From: Pseudobutyrivibrio ruminis
GTDB taxonomy: Bacteria > Bacillota > Clostridia > Lachnospirales > Lachnospiraceae
Length of the DNA: 64,000 bases
Direction of reading: 5' to 3'
Assembly (NCBI GenBank): GCA_015057315.1
Contig: SVER01000012.1
Location: 23,576-87,575 of the forward strand
This document shows, piece by piece, positions 25,346 through 34,711 of the stretch. Position numbers and translations under genes: made by a program. The notes beneath the pieces are model-generated. The model was not told the DNA's origin and searched no databases. It saw only the letters and a program-made list of their open reading frames with translations. The stretch's first letter is position 1. Every line of letters begins with the position of its first letter.

Positions 25346-25633
25346 TTATTTAGCTAATGAAGCTACTACTCTTTTAATCCAATCAAGCTCCCATTTGATT
25401 CTGACATTAAGAATCTCAAGTTGCTGATTAAATAAGTTATCAATTGTCTCTTCTTTTGAAGTCATAAGTTTCATAGCTTCACAGTTTTCATACATTTCAT
25501 TGTACTGAGAAACCTTGTTATTAAATTCATTTTTCAGCATAGAAGGTACCCCCTCCTGCTGATAAGCAGACTGCGCTTTTTCATGAACCAATGACATCTT
25601 ATTATATAATTCTTCTAATTTAGACTTATCCAT
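25346..25633 (-). CDS. Small helical hypothetical protein
   Basis: I do not recognise this 95-residue helical, soluble protein. It begins MDKSKLEELYNKMSLVHEKAQSAYQQEGVPSMLKN and ends IRIKWELDWIKRVVASLAK-like, with heptad-type spacing suggesting a coiled coil. It follows the NUDIX gene by 5 bp, so it is probably co-transcribed with it. No catalytic or metal-binding motif is visible. Confidence 0.7.
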   Translation of the reverse strand: MDKSKLEELYNKMSLVHEKAQSAYQQEGVPSMLKNEFNNKVSQYNEMYENCEAMKLMTSKEETIDNLFNQQLEILNVRIKWELDWIKRVVASLAK

Positions 25634-25638
25634 AGTGT

Positions 25639-26097
25639 TTATCCTTCAATTATAGTATCTAGCAGATTATCCTCTTTGTCGTATATTAGCTTAAGGAAAA
25701 AATAATCCTCTCGTTCATTTAACAGCTTCAAGAAGGTTCTGTCCCCCTCCCAAAGATTTAGCTGCGGAACCTTATCAATATCAACCCAAGTTAATTCACC
25801 TTCGCTACATTCCTTTGTAAGTTCGCCTGAAAAATCATCACTTGTAAAAAGGATTGCATGCTCTGTTTCATTACCCATAACAAAGGTAATATAGCCTCTT
25901 GGACTTACCGTATTAAGGATTAATCCTGTTTCCTCAAACACTTCACGCTTTATACAATCTACAGAAGATTCACCCTCTTCCACATGTCCACCAACACCAA
26001 TGTATTTTCCGGCATTAATGTCTTTTTCCTTCTTGGTGCGATGAAGCATGAGATATTTATTATCTTTAATTAAATAACAAAGTGTTGTAAGCGTCAT
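25639..26097 (-). CDS. NUDIX hydrolase (MutT/8-oxo-dGTP diphosphatase-like)
   Basis: This 152-residue NUDIX enzyme begins MTLTTLCYLIKDNKYLMLHRTKKEKDINAGKYIGVGGHVE. The Nudix box runs GGHVEEGESSVDCIKREVFEETGL (about 36-59) and has the full GX5EX7REVXEEXGL pattern. Members related to YjhB/MutT hydrolyse oxidised or aberrant nucleotides; the exact substrate cannot be inferred. It lies 9 bp after the 26107 gene and 5 bp before the small helical gene. Confidence 0.9.
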   Translation of the reverse strand: MTLTTLCYLIKDNKYLMLHRTKKEKDINAGKYIGVGGHVEEGESSVDCIKREVFEETGLILNTVSPRGYITFVMGNETEHAILFTSDDFSGELTKECSEGELTWVDIDKVPQLNLWEGDRTFLKLLNEREDYFFLKLIYDKEDNLLDTIIEG

Positions 26098-26106
26098 AAT
26101 ATTATC

Positions 26107-27180
26107 CTATTTTAAATAATTTAAAAGTTCCTTACAGCGTTCCATTGTCATTGTTGCATAGATATCATTGTAGTCAACAGTTGCCTGACTACCACCTAAA
26201 TGCTCTGCGGTAGCTCTTTCAGCACTAGCATCTCTATCCTTAAGCCACTGCCTTTGCTCCTCAAGAGCTTTGTTAAATGTAGCTTCATCTGTGTTGTACT
26301 TGATTATGCGCCAAATATAATTAAGGCACTCATCTGAAACTCTAATCTGATTTGATGTAGCATCAACCATATCTGCAGTAGTAGCAGCCTCTGAAAGTAG
26401 GCCTGCATAATAATCATAGCTCTCTTTATATGTATTATAAGTACTCTCAGCATCTTCCTTAGGAGTCATTCTAGTATAGCTTGTAATACCCTGATTTTCA
26501 TTAACATTTACAAGCGCAAGATTTTCTAATGTATCCTGCTGATCTTGGTAAGGAATAAACAGCCAAGTCCTAACTTCCTCATCAATTTCTGAAACAGGCT
26601 TACCTGGCATATATATTTCTACCACATCAGCATTATTAAGTGCATAAGGAGTTAATGGAATATACTTAACACCATCCGCGATATATTCCTGATCGTCATT
26701 TAGAATCTTAATATCCTTCAAGTGCATTTTATATGTATAATCATCTACCTTTTGAATGTTTTCAAAATGACCTTCATATTCGCAGTAATAACGTATTCCA
26801 TCAGGATAGACTTCACCGGTATCACCCATGTCTGAATCATGGTAATTGCCATGGAAACTACCATCCTTTTCTATATCAAAATCATCTGACCATCCACCTG
26901 CACCACTGGTAAATGAATAGCTATATTTTGCTAAATCATCAAATGTAATTGTAGAATCATTCGCTTTAGTTGTTTCTGTAGTGTCATTCTCTGCCTTATT
27001 TGTGTCTGTTGTTTTGCCAACATCTTTTATATTATTTGTACTTGCCTCATCTACCGTAGCATCTGCCCCGCTTCTGTTTACCAAGAAATAAACACCACAG
27101 CCAGCCACAAGCACTAATGCAATCGCAATCAAAACAATACTTATTCTTCTTTGAGTCCTTTTCTTATGTCTTTTGTTCAT
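26107..27180 (-). CDS. Membrane-anchored protein with LprI-like C-terminal domain
   Basis: This 357-residue protein has a basic N-terminus (MNKRHKKRTQRR), one membrane helix (about 13-34) and a Thr/Asp-rich linker. A beta-rich module follows (FHGNYHDSDMGDTGEVYPDGIRYYCEYEGHF), then a helical C-terminal domain. That domain, with QRQWLKDRDASAERATAEHL, GGSQATVDYNDIYATMTMERCKELLNYL, fits the DUF1311/LprI pattern (WL-xRD, GGS, T-x-x-R-x-x-x-L). LprI relatives are lysozyme inhibitors in some bacteria, but the role here is unproven. It is the first gene of a three-gene unit with the NUDIX gene. Confidence 0.78.
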   Translation of the reverse strand: MNKRHKKRTQRRISIVLIAIALVLVAGCGVYFLVNRSGADATVDEASTNNIKDVGKTTDTNKAENDTTETTKANDSTITFDDLAKYSYSFTSGAGGWSDDFDIEKDGSFHGNYHDSDMGDTGEVYPDGIRYYCEYEGHFENIQKVDDYTYKMHLKDIKILNDDQEYIADGVKYIPLTPYALNNADVVEIYMPGKPVSEIDEEVRTWLFIPYQDQQDTLENLALVNVNENQGITSYTRMTPKEDAESTYNTYKESYDYYAGLLSEAATTADMVDATSNQIRVSDECLNYIWRIIKYNTDEATFNKALEEQRQWLKDRDASAERATAEHLGGSQATVDYNDIYATMTMERCKELLNYLK

Positions 27181-27246
27181 TGTTATTCTCCTTCTGGTGT
27201 CATCAACACCGATTATTTATTTTAATACAATAGTAATCCTTTTACC

Positions 27247-27284
27247 ATGACTTCTTGTGGGCTACTTAAGGAAAAGCCAACAAC
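27247..27284 (-). repeat. Diverged single copy of hairpin H4 from the 11.4-kb array
   Basis: On the minus strand this reads GTTGTTGGCTTTTCCTTAAG, then TAGCCCACAAGAAGTCAT, nearly identical over about 31 bases to H4 plus its GTCAT flank at 11461-11495. The left arm has two changes that weaken the pairing, leaving a stem around TTGTNGGCT/AGCCNACAA. It lies 45 bp downstream of the comEC stop, where it might act as a transcript end. It is the only other copy found in the window. Confidence 0.7.
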
Positions 27285-27328
27285 GACTACTATCTATGCC
27301 ATTTTTCCTCAACAGATAGTAAATTGTC

Positions 27329-29662
27329 TTACTCCGCCTCTATATATCCATCCACACCACCTACCCTCGCTCTCACGCGGCCAGAATTCATGGTGTAATA
27401 GACTTTGTCCGCCGCGGATGAAAGGCGTTCTACGGCCTCGGCGGATGGATGACCGTAGCGATTTTTCTTGGCGCAGCTGATTACAGCCACATCAGGGGAT
27501 AGAACAGATAAAAACTCAGAGTCAGAGCTGTATTTGCTGCCGTGATGGCTAACCTTTAGTAAATCTACATGTCCAACTAAGCCACCAGCTGCAATGGCCT
27601 GTTCCTGTTCAGCTCCAATATCGCCACCAAAAAATCCACTGTAATCAACCACACCATCCCAATCCCCATCATAGGACATGAGCAAGGACAATGACAAAGC
27701 GTTTATATCATCTGAATTTGCACCTTCCGATGGGTACACGCATTTAAACGAAAGATGCTTAGTTCCACATACATCCCCCTGCTTCATATAAAGCACATTA
27801 GTATTATTAGCATCTGCCAGGGCAAGCAATTCCAGCAAAGTTTCTCCCTTAGGTATCTCAGCAGATAGCACAATATTATCAATCCTATAGCCAGACTCTA
27901 AAAGCTCCAGCACACCAGAAACATGATCTAAATCCATGTGGGATAAAAACCAATAATCAATATGCCCTGCTCCCTTGTATTTCAAAAATGGCAACAGGGT
28001 ATACTTTCCAACAGCATCCGAGCTGGTGCTACCACCATCTATAAAAAATCTAGCTCCATCACCAGAGCTTATATAGATTCCATCCCCCTGTCCTACATCT
28101 ATAATATCCACCTCAAAGCCTTGCTTTTCTGGTATGAGCCAAACAACAACACAAAGCAAAGAAAGAACAATGGTCTTAATAAGCATAGCTTTATATCCCT
28201 TTAGTATTTCCCTTGGATTATCCTGTGGCTTTTTGCCAAGCAATGTGTATTTTATAAATTTAACTACCTTGGAAAAATTCACTACTACCAAAAGCACCAA
28301 ATAATAAACAGCAATCTGTAATAATCCATGCTTTCCTATGATTACTTTTGAAAATGGAAGATCTAAAGTATGTGCAGCTATTACTTCATATAGGTAGATT
28401 ATATAATGAGGCAAATATAATATGATTTGTGCTGCCTCTATACTAATAAGCCCTGCGAAACCTCCAAACAAACCAAATGCCAAAAGAAATGGCATAAGCG
28501 GTAATACCAGTCCATTTAAAACAATAGAATATAAAGGTGTTTCGTAATAAAAATAAGTCACAATAGGCAGCATAGCCACTGTGATACCAAATGAAAATAT
28601 TATGCTAGAGGCAATCCACTCTCTAAACCTATCGAAAATAGGTGGCTTTTCATCATAGTTAAATCCATTATCGGAAATACGAAGTCTTTGCTTCCATTTA
28701 CATATATTCTTATAGCTTTCACTTATAGGCAGTGCAATAAAAAGAATCCCTATTATTGCCCCAAAGGAAAAAATAAAACTTGTATTTTTAATATAAAAAG
28801 GATTTTCAATTAATAGTAAATCCGCCATAACAGCAAGGGCTGTTCTTGAATCATAGGCTTCACCTAAAATATCAGCTAGGATATAAATCAAAAACATGCC
28901 TATTGCCCTAACAGAAGAAACACTTTCCCCAGTAAGCATGCCATACAATATTGCTATAAACCCAGCTAAGCAACCACTACCAAGAAAGCCTAAACCACGA
29001 TTTCTTACAAATCTATAGAGTGCCATACACACCACAGATACGTGCAATCCTGAGACTGCCAAAATATGTGCAATGCCAACCATCTGAAACAATTCTCTCA
29101 GTTGTATATCAAGCTCACTTTTATTACCAATGCATACGCTGCCTAAAAATCCTGCCTCTTCACCACTAAGGCATTGATTGTATACACCTTGAATGTTCTT
29201 ACTTAACCTATAGAGAATATCAAATCCAGTGATTAATCCAGTATCAACTGCCTTTACAGCTACATTATCAAGCCTGAAATAATAGCCTAAAGAATTATAG
29301 TAGTCTCTTTCATCGAACCCACCTTCATTGGTAGCTCTTTTAAATAGACTTATATTTCCTTCAATATTTAATTTACTTTTGTTTGGAATTTTATCGGAAT
29401 CTAATTTGAATATAAAAGAAGTATTTGTTAATGTGCCATTTTCACAGTTCACAGTAGCATCATTAACATAATAAATAGTTGAATCTTTTTTGATTTCCTT
29501 ACGAACTATATTGCCTGTTGCCGTAACACTAGCGCCTTCATAAAAATGCTCAGAAAATGCGTTAGTCTTAGTGTATGCCCCTATTAAATCCAAGGGGCCA
29601 TACACACTAAAAGCAACAATAAAAATATATATCAAGGAAATCATGCATAGCTTTCGCCGCAA
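27329..29662 (-). CDS. comEC: ComEC/Rec2 competence DNA channel
   Basis: ComEC forms the membrane channel that carries single-stranded DNA into the cytoplasm during natural transformation. This 777-residue protein has the expected three parts: an N-terminal DUF4131/OB-like domain between membrane helices (about 40-150), the Competence domain (AHILAVSGLHVSVVCMALYRF, about 195-215) with about eight more helices to 480, and a C-terminal metallo-beta-lactamase domain (WFLSHMDLDHVSGVLELL, LKVSHHGSKYSSDSEFL). Nothing is truncated. It is last in the comEA-regulator-kinase-GerMN-comEC order. Confidence 0.95.
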   Translation of the reverse strand: MRRKLCMISLIYIFIVAFSVYGPLDLIGAYTKTNAFSEHFYEGASVTATGNIVRKEIKKDSTIYYVNDATVNCENGTLTNTSFIFKLDSDKIPNKSKLNIEGNISLFKRATNEGGFDERDYYNSLGYYFRLDNVAVKAVDTGLITGFDILYRLSKNIQGVYNQCLSGEEAGFLGSVCIGNKSELDIQLRELFQMVGIAHILAVSGLHVSVVCMALYRFVRNRGLGFLGSGCLAGFIAILYGMLTGESVSSVRAIGMFLIYILADILGEAYDSRTALAVMADLLLIENPFYIKNTSFIFSFGAIIGILFIALPISESYKNICKWKQRLRISDNGFNYDEKPPIFDRFREWIASSIIFSFGITVAMLPIVTYFYYETPLYSIVLNGLVLPLMPFLLAFGLFGGFAGLISIEAAQIILYLPHYIIYLYEVIAAHTLDLPFSKVIIGKHGLLQIAVYYLVLLVVVNFSKVVKFIKYTLLGKKPQDNPREILKGYKAMLIKTIVLSLLCVVVWLIPEKQGFEVDIIDVGQGDGIYISSGDGARFFIDGGSTSSDAVGKYTLLPFLKYKGAGHIDYWFLSHMDLDHVSGVLELLESGYRIDNIVLSAEIPKGETLLELLALADANNTNVLYMKQGDVCGTKHLSFKCVYPSEGANSDDINALSLSLLMSYDGDWDGVVDYSGFFGGDIGAEQEQAIAAGGLVGHVDLLKVSHHGSKYSSDSEFLSVLSPDVAVISCAKKNRYGHPSAEAVERLSSAADKVYYTMNSGRVRARVGGVDGYIEAE

Positions 29663-29687
29663 GTTATTTCCTCCATTTCTAGCCTAA

Positions 29688-30695
29688 CTATTCAGCTGGC
29701 ACCTTTTCATCTTCTGTGTAGCCCTCTGAATAATCTTCATCTAAATATTCCTGCTCATCTTCAAAATTAAGATTTTGTTCATTAATAATATCTTCGTTTC
29801 TAGATATTGCCTTAGACATATCTATATCCACGTTTGATATATGTGGAGTCTCACCATTAACAAGTATCTGAACCTGCTTAACATTGTCTAGCTCTGTAAG
29901 AGAATTGACAATGGAATAAACAGTAACATTCTCTGTTACACCAGATACAACTGTTTCAATGGCTCCATCAAAATTGACGATACACACACCATTTTCTGAT
30001 ACTGTAATAGAATTCAGCTTAGTTCCAGTAGGTATAGCAGAAAGCAAGCCATCGGTATCTGGTCCCTTTAAAAGCTGGTCTATAACAAGCTTTTCTAAGG
30101 ATACGTTTCTACTATAGTATACATCCCTTGTTTCAGGCACTGTAGATACACCATCAGCGCTTGCAAAATACAATTTCAAATCTGTATGCAAAAGTGAATC
30201 TGTTTCCTGTCCAAAATCCTCTATAAAGGTATCAGCAGACATTGCACCAATTGCCTCCCCTGTAGAATCTGTGAGTGGAGAATCATTCACAAAAATAGAA
30301 ACAGAATTTACACCCTTTATTTGAACCAAGGTCTTAACAATAGCAGCCCTAACTAATATTTCAGTGTAGGTATCTAATGATTCATAATCTCCCACTAAAT
30401 AAAGGTCAAGGCTTTTATTATTAAGCTCCCAATTCTTTACATCAACGCCAGAAGGTATTGTATTGATAGCATCTATATCATCAACATCAGAAGCAAGCTG
30501 TTTAAGGGCCTCCGAAATAGCACCGTCAGTATCTGTACTCTCAAAGTTGTACTTAAAAGGTATAATACCAGCCTTGTCAGCCCTAACGTAATATATCTTT
30601 CCGTTAGATATAGCAGTAGTCTTTTCACAAGCCATGGTACACAAAGACATTACAACTATCATCAAAATAGAAAGCACACGTTTTAGATTTTTCAT
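29688..30695 (-). CDS. GerMN-domain lipoprotein
   Basis: This 335-residue protein has a lipoprotein signal peptide with Cys at about 23 (MSLCTMAC) and two GerMN domains (about 35-165, with VRADKAGIIPFKYNFESTDTDGAI and LYLVGDYESLDTYTEILVRAAIVKTLVQI; and about 170-285, with LEKLVIDQLLKGPDTDGLLSAIPTGTKLNSI). The C-terminal tail is acidic. GerMN proteins are known from sporulation GerM, but similar proteins also follow envelope-stress kinases in non-sporulating Firmicutes. It abuts the kinase gene with no gap. Confidence 0.9.
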   Translation of the reverse strand: MKNLKRVLSILMIVVMSLCTMACEKTTAISNGKIYYVRADKAGIIPFKYNFESTDTDGAISEALKQLASDVDDIDAINTIPSGVDVKNWELNNKSLDLYLVGDYESLDTYTEILVRAAIVKTLVQIKGVNSVSIFVNDSPLTDSTGEAIGAMSADTFIEDFGQETDSLLHTDLKLYFASADGVSTVPETRDVYYSRNVSLEKLVIDQLLKGPDTDGLLSAIPTGTKLNSITVSENGVCIVNFDGAIETVVSGVTENVTVYSIVNSLTELDNVKQVQILVNGETPHISNVDIDMSKAISRNEDIINEQNLNFEDEQEYLDEDYSEGYTEDEKVPAE

Positions 30696-32132
30696 TTAGT
30701 GCACCTCCTTTTTAATATAGTTAAGTGGAACTCTTACATCAAATGTTGAGCCCTCACCAAGGGTTGAGCGAACCTTAATCTCACCATTATGCATAGCAAT
30801 AGAGCTCTTGGTAATAGCAAGTCCAAGACCTGTTCCACCGATTTCCCTGGAATGAGATTTATCAGCACGATAGAATCTCTCAAAAATATGGTCAACTGAA
30901 TCCTCAGGTATACCAAGACCATTATCCTCTACCTTGATATAGAAGAACTGATGATCTGAGTTAAGAGAAATATGTACCCAGCCACCTTCATTGTTATATT
31001 TAATGGCATTTTCTACAAGGTTTGTAATAACAAGTGTAAACTTAACCTCATCAACCTCTGCAACAACAGGCCTAAAGGATTCATATACAACCTCCACATC
31101 AGCCTTTTCAGCAATAGGTTTAAGTCGCTTAAGTATATGATCTATAAGCTCATTGATATTTACAGGAGTAACATTAAGCATGGCTCCACTTTTATCCATT
31201 CTTACAAGGCTAAGTAAATCGTTGATGATTTTTGTTTCACGGTCAATCTCATCTCCGATATCCATCATGAATTCCTTGTACATCTCTATAGGAACATCCT
31301 CTGAACCGTTAAGAGAATCAGCAAGTACCTTCATAGATGTAAGAGGTGTTTTAAGCTCATGAGACACGTTAGAAACAAACTCCTGTCTAGACTCATCTAT
31401 AGAGTGGAGCTTACCAATAACCTCGTTGAATTTATCTGTAATATTCTCAACTTCAGCAAATGATTTTCCCTCAGGAAGAAGGGTATCAGATTCTCTGATA
31501 ATTGAATCCAGGGAATTAGACATTTTCTTAAATGGTCTGGAAAAATATATATGTGCAAAAATCGCAAGTATAATGGTCAAAGCAAGTATTACAACTCCAC
31601 CTATTAAAATATAAGAATAAAATGTATCCTCGTTTTGAACCATATAGTCCATGGACTTGTTCATAACAAGTGCCCCAACAATATCGCCATCAGAATTAAC
31701 AAGTGGCACCGAAACAATAAGATAATTAGTCTCCTTATCATAATGGTACAAGGATTCTCCCTGCATTGAATAAATAATATTTTCCCAAATTACAGTTTTT
31801 CCAATATCTGCCATAAATGAATCCCTAACAATCTTTAGAGCAGAATTGATAATTAAGATACGCCCATTATAGCTGTCAGCGACAGACTTAAGCTTTGTAT
31901 CTAATACCTCGTTATCCTCTCCTTGAGCATAACCGCTTGTAACTATTTGATTATTGTAGGAAATTGCTTCCGCCATAAGATTGGTGGCATCTGTGTGAAT
32001 AGAAACTGATTCGTATGCACGCAAAGAAATAGGCACACATACCATAAAAGGTAAGATGCCTATGACGATTATGATAAATGCTACTTTAAAACCAATACTG
32101 CGAAAAAAATCCAAGCTAAATTTATTTTTCAT
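30696..32132 (-). CDS. Sensor histidine kinase (WalK/PhoR-like)
   Basis: This 478-residue kinase has membrane helices at about 16-38 and 173-196 around an extracellular sensor domain, then a HAMP region and the H-box FVSNVSHELKTPLTSMKVL with His258. The catalytic domain has the N-box NLVENAIKYN, DNGLGIPEDS and GGTGLGLAI. It resembles WalK or ResE/PhoR kinases of Firmicutes. The regulator gene lies 11 bp upstream and the GerMN lipoprotein immediately downstream, so the three probably form one envelope-sensing unit. Confidence 0.94.
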   Translation of the reverse strand: MKNKFSLDFFRSIGFKVAFIIIVIGILPFMVCVPISLRAYESVSIHTDATNLMAEAISYNNQIVTSGYAQGEDNEVLDTKLKSVADSYNGRILIINSALKIVRDSFMADIGKTVIWENIIYSMQGESLYHYDKETNYLIVSVPLVNSDGDIVGALVMNKSMDYMVQNEDTFYSYILIGGVVILALTIILAIFAHIYFSRPFKKMSNSLDSIIRESDTLLPEGKSFAEVENITDKFNEVIGKLHSIDESRQEFVSNVSHELKTPLTSMKVLADSLNGSEDVPIEMYKEFMMDIGDEIDRETKIINDLLSLVRMDKSGAMLNVTPVNINELIDHILKRLKPIAEKADVEVVYESFRPVVAEVDEVKFTLVITNLVENAIKYNNEGGWVHISLNSDHQFFYIKVEDNGLGIPEDSVDHIFERFYRADKSHSREIGGTGLGLAITKSSIAMHNGEIKVRSTLGEGSTFDVRVPLNYIKKEVH

Positions 32133-32143
32133 TTTAACTCACT

Positions 32144-32839
32144 TTACATATAATAATAACCTACACCCCATTTTGTACGGACGTACTTAGGCTCCTTTGG
32201 GTTAGGCTCGATTTTTTCTCTGAGACGTCTAACATGTACATCTACTGTTCTTTCATCTCCTGGATAATCCTCACCCCAAATCTTATGCAACAAATCCTCT
32301 CTAGAGAAAACCTTCTTTGGATTTGTAACAAGCAATACAAGCATATCAAACTCTTTAGATGTAAGATTGTATTCTTCTCCTAATATGGTAAGTCTACGAT
32401 TGCTCTTATCAAGAACTAAATCACCATCCTCTATAACATTCTCTTCCCTGTGCTCAGTTCTAACTGACTGTCCAAGAGATGCTCTACGCATGATTGCTTT
32501 TATTCTAGCCTTAACTTCAAGGATATTAAATGGCTTAGTAATGTAATCGTCTGCGCCATATTCCAATCCAAGGATTTTATCCATATCATCACCCTTTGCT
32601 GTAAGCATAACGATAGGCACAGTGGAAAACTCTCTGATATTCTGACAAACCTCAAAACCATCAAGCTTTGGAAGCATTACATCAAGAAGAATCATATCGT
32701 AATGATTTGATGTAGCAAGGTCAAGAGCCTCCTGTCCATCATAAGCACAGTCTACCTCCATGCCATCCTGTTCTAAGGAAAATCTAATTCCCTTAACTAT
32801 GAGTTTTTCGTCGTCTACAACTAATACTTTTTTTGCCAT
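32144..32839 (-). CDS. OmpR/PhoB-family response regulator (WalR-like)
   Basis: This 231-residue regulator has a receiver domain with phospho-acceptor Asp53 (ILLDVMLPKLDGFEV), Thr in VMLTAKGDDMD and Lys in ITKPFNI. A winged-helix output domain follows (YNLTSKEFDMLVLLVTNPKKVFSREDLLHKIWG, ERTVDVHVRRLREKIE, VRTKWGVGYYY). The strong GVGYY ending and operon with a WalK-like kinase suggest a WalR-type regulator. comEA lies 20 bp upstream, so competence and envelope control genes share a transcript. Confidence 0.95.
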   Translation of the reverse strand: MAKKVLVVDDEKLIVKGIRFSLEQDGMEVDCAYDGQEALDLATSNHYDMILLDVMLPKLDGFEVCQNIREFSTVPIVMLTAKGDDMDKILGLEYGADDYITKPFNILEVKARIKAIMRRASLGQSVRTEHREENVIEDGDLVLDKSNRRLTILGEEYNLTSKEFDMLVLLVTNPKKVFSREDLLHKIWGEDYPGDERTVDVHVRRLREKIEPNPKEPKYVRTKWGVGYYYM

Positions 32840-32859
32840 TTCTGCCCTCTAAACCATTC

Positions 32860-33432
32860 TTAAATTTTGATAAGTGAATTTATTTGATTGAAAATGCCAT
32901 CGCCTATTCCAGACACCTTTTTGATATCATCAATTGAAGAAAAGCTTCCATTGGCTTCGCGATATGCCACAATCTGATTTGCCTTTGATTGCCCAATACC
33001 CGGTAAGCTCATAAGCTCTGTAGCGGTGGCTTTATTTATGTTGATAAGTCCATCATCGGCTTCCTTAGCTTCTTCCTTGGCTTCAAGTTCTTTAATTTCA
33101 TCTGTTGTAAAGATATATAGCTTTTGACCATCCTCTAAGAGCGCCGCCTGATTTATATCATTATCGTCTGCTGATTCAAGTAGACCACCTGCAGCTTCTA
33201 TTGCTGCATAGACTCTAGAGCCTTCTGGAAGTTCATAAACATCAGGCTTTTTAACAGCCCCTGCCACCTGAACATAGATTGTAGTTGGCAGAACATCCTC
33301 CACCACCTGTTCCTTAGCAGTGCTTTCGTTATCTACTTCTTCCACTAGCTCTGTTGATTGAAAGTATGATGCTTTACTGCAGCCTGAAAATAAAAAGAGG
33401 CTACAAAAAGCAAGATAAAATAATTTTTTCAT
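32860..33432 (-). CDS. comEA: ComEA DNA-binding competence protein
   Basis: ComEA binds double-stranded DNA at the outer face of the membrane during transformation. This 190-residue protein has a lipoprotein signal (MKKLFYLAFCSLFLFSGCS, lipobox FSGC), then an SLBB/soluble-ligand-binding beta-grasp domain (IYVQVAGAVKKPDVYELPEGSRVYAAIEAAGGL). The C-terminal helix-hairpin-helix repeat is LININKATATELMSLPGIG-(QSKANQIVAYR) and ISSIDDIKKVSGIGDGIFNQI-like. A lipid anchor instead of an N-terminal helix is seen in many Clostridia. Its ribosome binding site is buried in a hairpin. Confidence 0.93.
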   Translation of the reverse strand: MKKLFYLAFCSLFLFSGCSKASYFQSTELVEEVDNESTAKEQVVEDVLPTTIYVQVAGAVKKPDVYELPEGSRVYAAIEAAGGLLESADDNDINQAALLEDGQKLYIFTTDEIKELEAKEEAKEADDGLININKATATELMSLPGIGQSKANQIVAYREANGSFSSIDDIKKVSGIGDGIFNQINSLIKI

Positions 33433-33434
33433 TA

Positions 33435-33460
33435 AATCTCCTTTTCACATTAAGGAGATT
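33435..33460 (-). promoter_or_regulatory. Hairpin covering the comEA ribosome binding site
   Basis: AATCTCCTT (33460-33452, minus strand) pairs perfectly with AAGGAGATT (33443-33435), a 9-bp stem with an 8-nt loop. The AAGGAG in the right arm is the comEA Shine-Dalgarno sequence, 5 bp before the ATG. No T-run follows, so this looks like translational control or mRNA processing rather than a terminator. Confidence 0.65.
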
Positions 33461-33511
33461 ACAATATCGTCCTGCTTATTGTAGCGAATTTTTTTATATA
33501 TTACAAGAGTT

Positions 33512-34711
33512 TTACAGAAATGTGTCAAAGGTTTTTTCGATTTTTTCTTTAAACTCATCAATATCCTGCTCTGTAATAACAAGTGGTGGTAAAAGTCTAA
33601 GAACATCTGAACCTGCAGACAGCACAACAAGGTGTTCATCTAAAAGTGCCCTGGTTACAACCTCCTTTACAGGAATAGTAAGCACAAGACCTTGCATAAG
33701 CCCCATTCCTCTTCGCCCTGTAACAAAATCGTATTTTGCCACCAATGTGTCAAGCACCTGCTCAAAATAAGCTGTAATCTCATTAACATGATCAAGGAGC
33801 TTATAATCCTCAAACATATCCAGTACCTGTGAAACTGCAGCTGTACAAAGTGGATTACCACCATAAGTAGTTCCATGGTCTCCTGGTACTAAGGAATTGT
33901 CTGCCACATCCTGTGTCACTGCAAATGCTCCTATTGGAACGCCATTTCCCAAGGCCTTAGCAGTTGTTAGGATATCAGGCTTGATTCCATACTGTTGATA
34001 TGCATACATACTTCCAGTACGCCCCATTCCACATTGAACCTCATCAAGAATAAGAAGTATTCCTTCTTCATCACACAGATTTCTAACCTTTGTAATGAAT
34101 TCCTTATCAGCAGGATACAGACCACCCTCCCCCTGAACAGTCTCCATAATAATAGCGCAAGTCTTATCAGTAAGATTAGCAAGAACGCTACCAAAATCAT
34201 TGAAGGTAGCAAATTTTACGCCTGACATAAGTGGATAGAAAGGCTCTCTATAATGGTCAGTGCCTGTAACAGAAAGGGAGCCTACTGTTCTACCATGGAA
34301 AGAGTTTTCCATAGCTATTATTTCATATTCATCTGAACCCTTTTTATTGTATGCATATTTCTTAGCGGTCTTAAGTGCTCCCTCGATAGCCTCTGCACCA
34401 GAATTTGTAAAGAAAACCTTATCCATACCTGATGCTTTACAAAGCTTTTCGGCAGCCTCAATCATAGGCTGATGATAATATAGATTTGATGTGTGAGTGA
34501 TTCGCTTTACCTGGGCAATAAGAGCATTTTCATAATCTTCATTTCCATATCCAAATGCCATTACACCTATTCCAGAAGCAAAATCAAGATATTTTTCGTC
34601 TACTTCATCATATAGATGCACCCCTTTACCATAATCAAATACTACAGGAAATCTATTGTACACATGAAAAAGATTTTCCTCAGCCTTTTCAATCATCTGT
34701 TTTTTATTCAT
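33512..34711 (-). CDS. argD: Acetylornithine aminotransferase
   Basis: ArgD converts N-acetylglutamate semialdehyde to N-acetylornithine using PLP. This 399-residue class III aminotransferase has the PLP lysine Lys252 in [11 protein letters not shown], Asp223 in [12 protein letters not shown] contacting the cofactor, [14 protein letters not shown] at about 101-114 and NSFHGRT. It overlaps argB by 8 bp (argB stop within the argD start region). It is last in the argC-GNAT-argJ-argB-argD order. Confidence 0.96.
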   Translation of the reverse strand: MNKKQMIEKAEENLFHVYNRFPVVFDYGKGVHLYDEVDEKYLDFASGIGVMAFGYGNEDYENALIAQVKRITHTSNLYYHQPMIEAAEKLCKASGMDKVFFTNSGAEAIEGALKTAKKYAYNKKGSDEYEIIAMENSFHGRTVGSLSVTGTDHYREPFYPLMSGVKFATFNDFGSVLANLTDKTCAIIMETVQGEGGLYPADKEFITKVRNLCDEEGILLILDEVQCGMGRTGSMYAYQQYGIKPDILTTAKALGNGVPIGAFAVTQDVADNSLVPGDHGTTYGGNPLCTAAVSQVLDMFEDYKLLDHVNEITAYFEQVLDTLVAKYDFVTGRRGMGLMQGLVLTIPVKEVVTRALLDEHLVVLSAGSDVLRLLPPLVITEQDIDEFKEKIEKTFDTFL

